Part shown: positions 5,543-7,289 of the stretch, piece by piece
Layout of the letters: each line of letters begins with the position of its first letter
Position numbering within the stretch: position 1 is the first letter of the stretch
DNA from: Thermoplasmata archaeon
Lineage (GTDB): Archaea > Thermoplasmatota > Thermoplasmata > Thermoplasmatales > Thermoplasmataceae
Reading direction: 5' to 3'
Assembly (NCBI GenBank): GCA_021826835.1
Contig: JAKAYH010000109.1
Location: 1-7,289 of the forward strand
DNA: 7,289 nt
Made by a program: the position numbers and the translations under genes
Notes under the pieces: model-generated
What the model saw: only the letters and a program-made list of their open reading frames with translations
The model's database searches: none
What the model was told of the DNA's origin: nothing

Positions 5543-6559
5543 TTAGGATTCTTCATCCATATCAGAATCACTTGATTCATCTTCGTTATCATCTTCATCT
5601 GATTCCAAATCTATTTTAGAATCTGCGTATTTCTCAGCATAGATCTTTAGGTTTGCACTAAATTCCTTGGCATACTCACTTAGCTGGTCTTCATATTTCT
5701 GAAAGTTAAGATTTATCAAACTATCCCTCATCTGCTCTGCAGTTATCAATGGCTCCACCTCACCATTGGAATTTAATACTGGAATAACTCCATTTCGATA
5801 ATACGCCTTCATATCCCTTCCTAACTTGCTAAACATTTTTGCATATTCTAAATAGCCACCAGTGATGTCAGTCAATTGTTTTCTAAAAGCCCTAATTTTT
5901 TTCATAGCAGCCCAGTATCCTTTCCGTTTATGACGTTTCAAATTTAATATCTTTTGGATTTTTTTTAATATTTCTTTGTATTCATTTGCTGAATAATTCC
6001 TATTGAGGTGTGACTTAATGATACTATATAATATACCATCCAATTTTTTTTCCAGACTATCTATTTTCTTTGATAGGTCACCTATTTTTTTATTTAACTT
6101 TTCTTTTTCCCTAAATTTTGCCCATCCACCTATGTCAGTCCAGTAACTATAACCGTAGGCTTCAGCATAACTTCCATAAAATACAACATCTTCTGCATTT
6201 TCAAGATTCCAATCAATAAAGAAAATATATGGCTTAAGAAAGTGTCGTGAATGTGCCCTACTATCACCAATTCCGAAACTGGTTGCATGAACGTGAATAC
6301 TTGATCCTGTTGAATATTTCATATATCCGTAATACTTGGCAAGCCTCTTCTTAAAAAAATCTACATCCTTCTTTTGTGCGAATTTTTTAGCATATTCTTT
6401 AGCTTTAGAATCAAATCTGTCATCTATAATATCCAGCTTATCCAGTAATGATCCTTGTTTTTTAGAAATTTTATTGTATTTGGAATCTTCAGAAACCAGT
6501 TTTACTATTCCATCTAGATCCTTTTCACTCAAAATATCATCAATATTTTTAGGTTCCAT
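5543..6559 (-). CDS. Charged coiled-coil protein with acidic tail, unknown function
   Basis: This 338-residue protein belongs to no family I recognise. Visible parts in order: a Lys-rich helical N-terminus (1-80); a segment with four histidines (H89, H91, H103, H106, in 'SIHVHATSFG' and 'RAHSRHF') followed by aromatic-rich 'PYIFFIDW'; a probable coiled coil (about 150-178, KEKLNKKIGDLSKKIDSLEKK); a strongly basic stretch (205-229, with KRHKRK); and an extremely acidic tail (317-338, 14 of 22 residues Asp or Glu). No signal peptide or membrane helix is seen. A TATA box about 26 bp upstream fixes the ATG at 6559 as leaderless. Coding is very AT-rich (11 G/C of 60 at 5941-6000). It converges on the zinc-finger membrane gene with a 37-bp gap. 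The His cluster could bind metal or be catalytic; this is speculation. Confidence 0.7.
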   Translation of the reverse strand: MEPKNIDDILSEKDLDGIVKLVSEDSKYNKISKKQGSLLDKLDIIDDRFDSKAKEYAKKFAQKKDVDFFKKRLAKYYGYMKYSTGSSIHVHATSFGIGDSRAHSRHFLKPYIFFIDWNLENAEDVVFYGSYAEAYGYSYWTDIGGWAKFREKEKLNKKIGDLSKKIDSLEKKLDGILYSIIKSHLNRNYSANEYKEILKKIQKILNLKRHKRKGYWAAMKKIRAFRKQLTDITGGYLEYAKMFSKLGRDMKAYYRNGVIPVLNSNGEVEPLITAEQMRDSLINLNFQKYEDQLSEYAKEFSANLKIYAEKYADSKIDLESDEDDNEDESSDSDMDEES

Positions 6560-6579
6560 ATTATACCATGAACTTTGTG

Positions 6580-6588
6580 TATTTAAAT
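6580..6588 (-). promoter_or_regulatory. TATA box of the 6559 gene
   Basis: On the minus strand TTTAAATAC, within AGATTTAAATACAC, is centred about 25 bp before the ATG at 6559. This predicts a transcript starting at or beside the start codon, as in other leaderless archaeal genes. It separates this gene from the upstream regulator gene on the same strand, so the two are probably transcribed independently. Confidence 0.6.
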
Positions 6589-6708
6589 CTTAGTCATTGT
6601 GTGTCTTTTTTGGTAATAAGCCATACTTCTCGGTTCCTTAATAACTGTTTATATTATCAGAAACGAGATCACTATATTGCTATAACCCTTATGCAGAATA
6701 TCCTATTT

Positions 6709-7289
6709 CTATTTCATCTTCCTGAGGGATTTAAGGAGATATTCTGGTATGGCTACGACGAGAATCATGTTATGATCACCATCATTTTTTTCATTCGTAT
6801 CCTCAGGCTTAAAATTCTCAGGAGTGTCAACATAGTCCATAAAAGGTTTGAGTTTTTTAACACCAGTTGAAAAGTGATCATTTGAAAGAGTGCTGAAAGA
6901 AAGATTTAGATAGCTTTTCGTTCCATCTTCAACGGCTCTCATCATGTCTTCATCTGAAACACCCATTATCTCCTGCGCAATGACTTTCAGGTTAAGTGAC
7001 TGAGACAGCAAGAATGTGGCCATGAGGTTTCTCAATTTGTCAGGGGACATCTTCTTAAACTCTTCATTCATCTCTCCTGCGGTTGTCTGGTTAAAAGCAG
7101 AATCATTCAGGGAATAATATTTCTCCACATAATTTTTCCTGACAACAATATCTGGAGGATTCACGAAACCCTGTTCCTGAAGGTCTGAAATGGCCTGATA
7201 GAGATTTGACCTGCTGGTTTTGATATGTTTCGAAATCTGTGTAACAGTCATTTTTCCACTCAATGCGAGTAAGGCTATTATGTGGCTCT
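6709..7289 (-). CDS. Winged-helix transcriptional regulator (ArsR/TrmB-like), 5' partial
   Basis: The frame is open to the right edge. A TTG at 7263 could serve as a start, but the codons beyond it read 'SHIIALLALSGK', the first helix of a winged-helix domain, so the true start lies outside the window. The visible fold is helix 1, then helix 2 'MTVTQISKHI', recognition helix 3 'SRSNLYQAISDLQEQGF', and a beta wing ending 'NYVEKYYSLND'. About 120 further residues hold a helical region (FKKMSPDKLRNLMATFLLSQ) and an acidic Asn/Asp-rich linker before a final strand-helix; these may be a dimerisation or ligand part. No metal-binding cysteines are seen. It probably acts as a DNA-binding regulator, but no target operon is evident. 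It ends with TAG, followed one codon later by another TAG. Confidence 0.75.
   Translation of the reverse strand, partial: SHIIALLALSGKMTVTQISKHIKTSRSNLYQAISDLQEQGFVNPPDIVVRKNYVEKYYSLNDSAFNQTTAGEMNEEFKKMSPDKLRNLMATFLLSQSLNLKVIAQEIMGVSDEDMMRAVEDGTKSYLNLSFSTLSNDHFSTGVKKLKPFMDYVDTPENFKPEDTNEKNDGDHNMILVVAIPEYLLKSLRKMK

Noticed and set aside
6336..6593. Plus-strand frame rich in Ser and Leu opposite the start of the 6559 gene
   Set aside because: Composition is the mirror of Lys- and Glu-rich coding on the other strand; it also covers that gene's promoter.
6568..6870. Plus-strand frame of 100 codons
   Set aside because: Half lies antisense to the winged-helix regulator and half over the promoter of the 6559 gene; no protein family features.
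1..7289. tRNA, rRNA, CRISPR array or intact insertion sequence
   Set aside because: No T-arm-like tRNA motif, no regularly spaced repeat, and no transposase with terminal repeats was found by reading both strands.

Overview
The window looks archaeal, most probably Thermoplasmatales-like, and AT-rich overall. Several genes have a TATA-type box about 25-30 bp upstream of the ATG and no Shine-Dalgarno, the pattern of leaderless archaeal mRNAs (4187, 6559, possibly 2058). The gene families also fit: VapBC pairs, DUF217-type VapB, a small CxxC/CxC zinc protein, an archaeal-style LigB/DODA protein and an ArsR/TrmB-like winged-helix regulator. The order-level assignment is inference, because no marker gene is present.

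Left part (1-2600) is a toxin-antitoxin zone. An apparently intact vapBC operon (2-682) opens the window, with the antitoxin cut by the window edge. Just behind it, on the opposite strand, lies a hicA toxin relic (726-836) that keeps the HicA motif spacing but has two internal stops and a His-to-Tyr change. A long AT-rich stretch without a convincing gene follows (837-1565), then a small zinc-binding protein (minus, 1566-1802). Next is a DUF217-type vapB (2058-2396) whose 3' end overlaps the start of a vapC that breaks after the first PIN motif (2386-2509). One apparently intact and two decayed toxin loci therefore lie within 2.5 kb.

Middle part (2593-3876): a two-helix mini membrane protein, and on the minus strand a full-length LigB-fold extradiol-dioxygenase-like protein. 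This protein lacks the N-terminal metal-binding histidine, and its upstream region carries an 11-bp inverted repeat.

Right part (4187-6559) is an AT-rich accessory block of unrecognised genes. A small acidic protein stops at a TAG, but its frame stays open for 45 more codons and would overlap the next start. That next gene encodes a membrane-anchored protein with four CxxCxGxG motifs, a DnaJ-type zinc finger without a J domain. A convergent gene encodes a charged, partly coiled-coil 338-residue protein with a His cluster and a very acidic tail. The window ends in a winged-helix regulator (minus) that runs off the right edge.

Base composition separates two classes. The vapC and dioxygenase genes are close to half G+C (32/60 at 301-360; 29/60 at 3181-3240). 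The unknown genes and spacers are far poorer (11/60 at 5941-6000; 10/60 at 1381-1440), which suggests accessory, probably transferred DNA between core-like genes. No tRNA, rRNA, CRISPR array or intact insertion sequence was seen.
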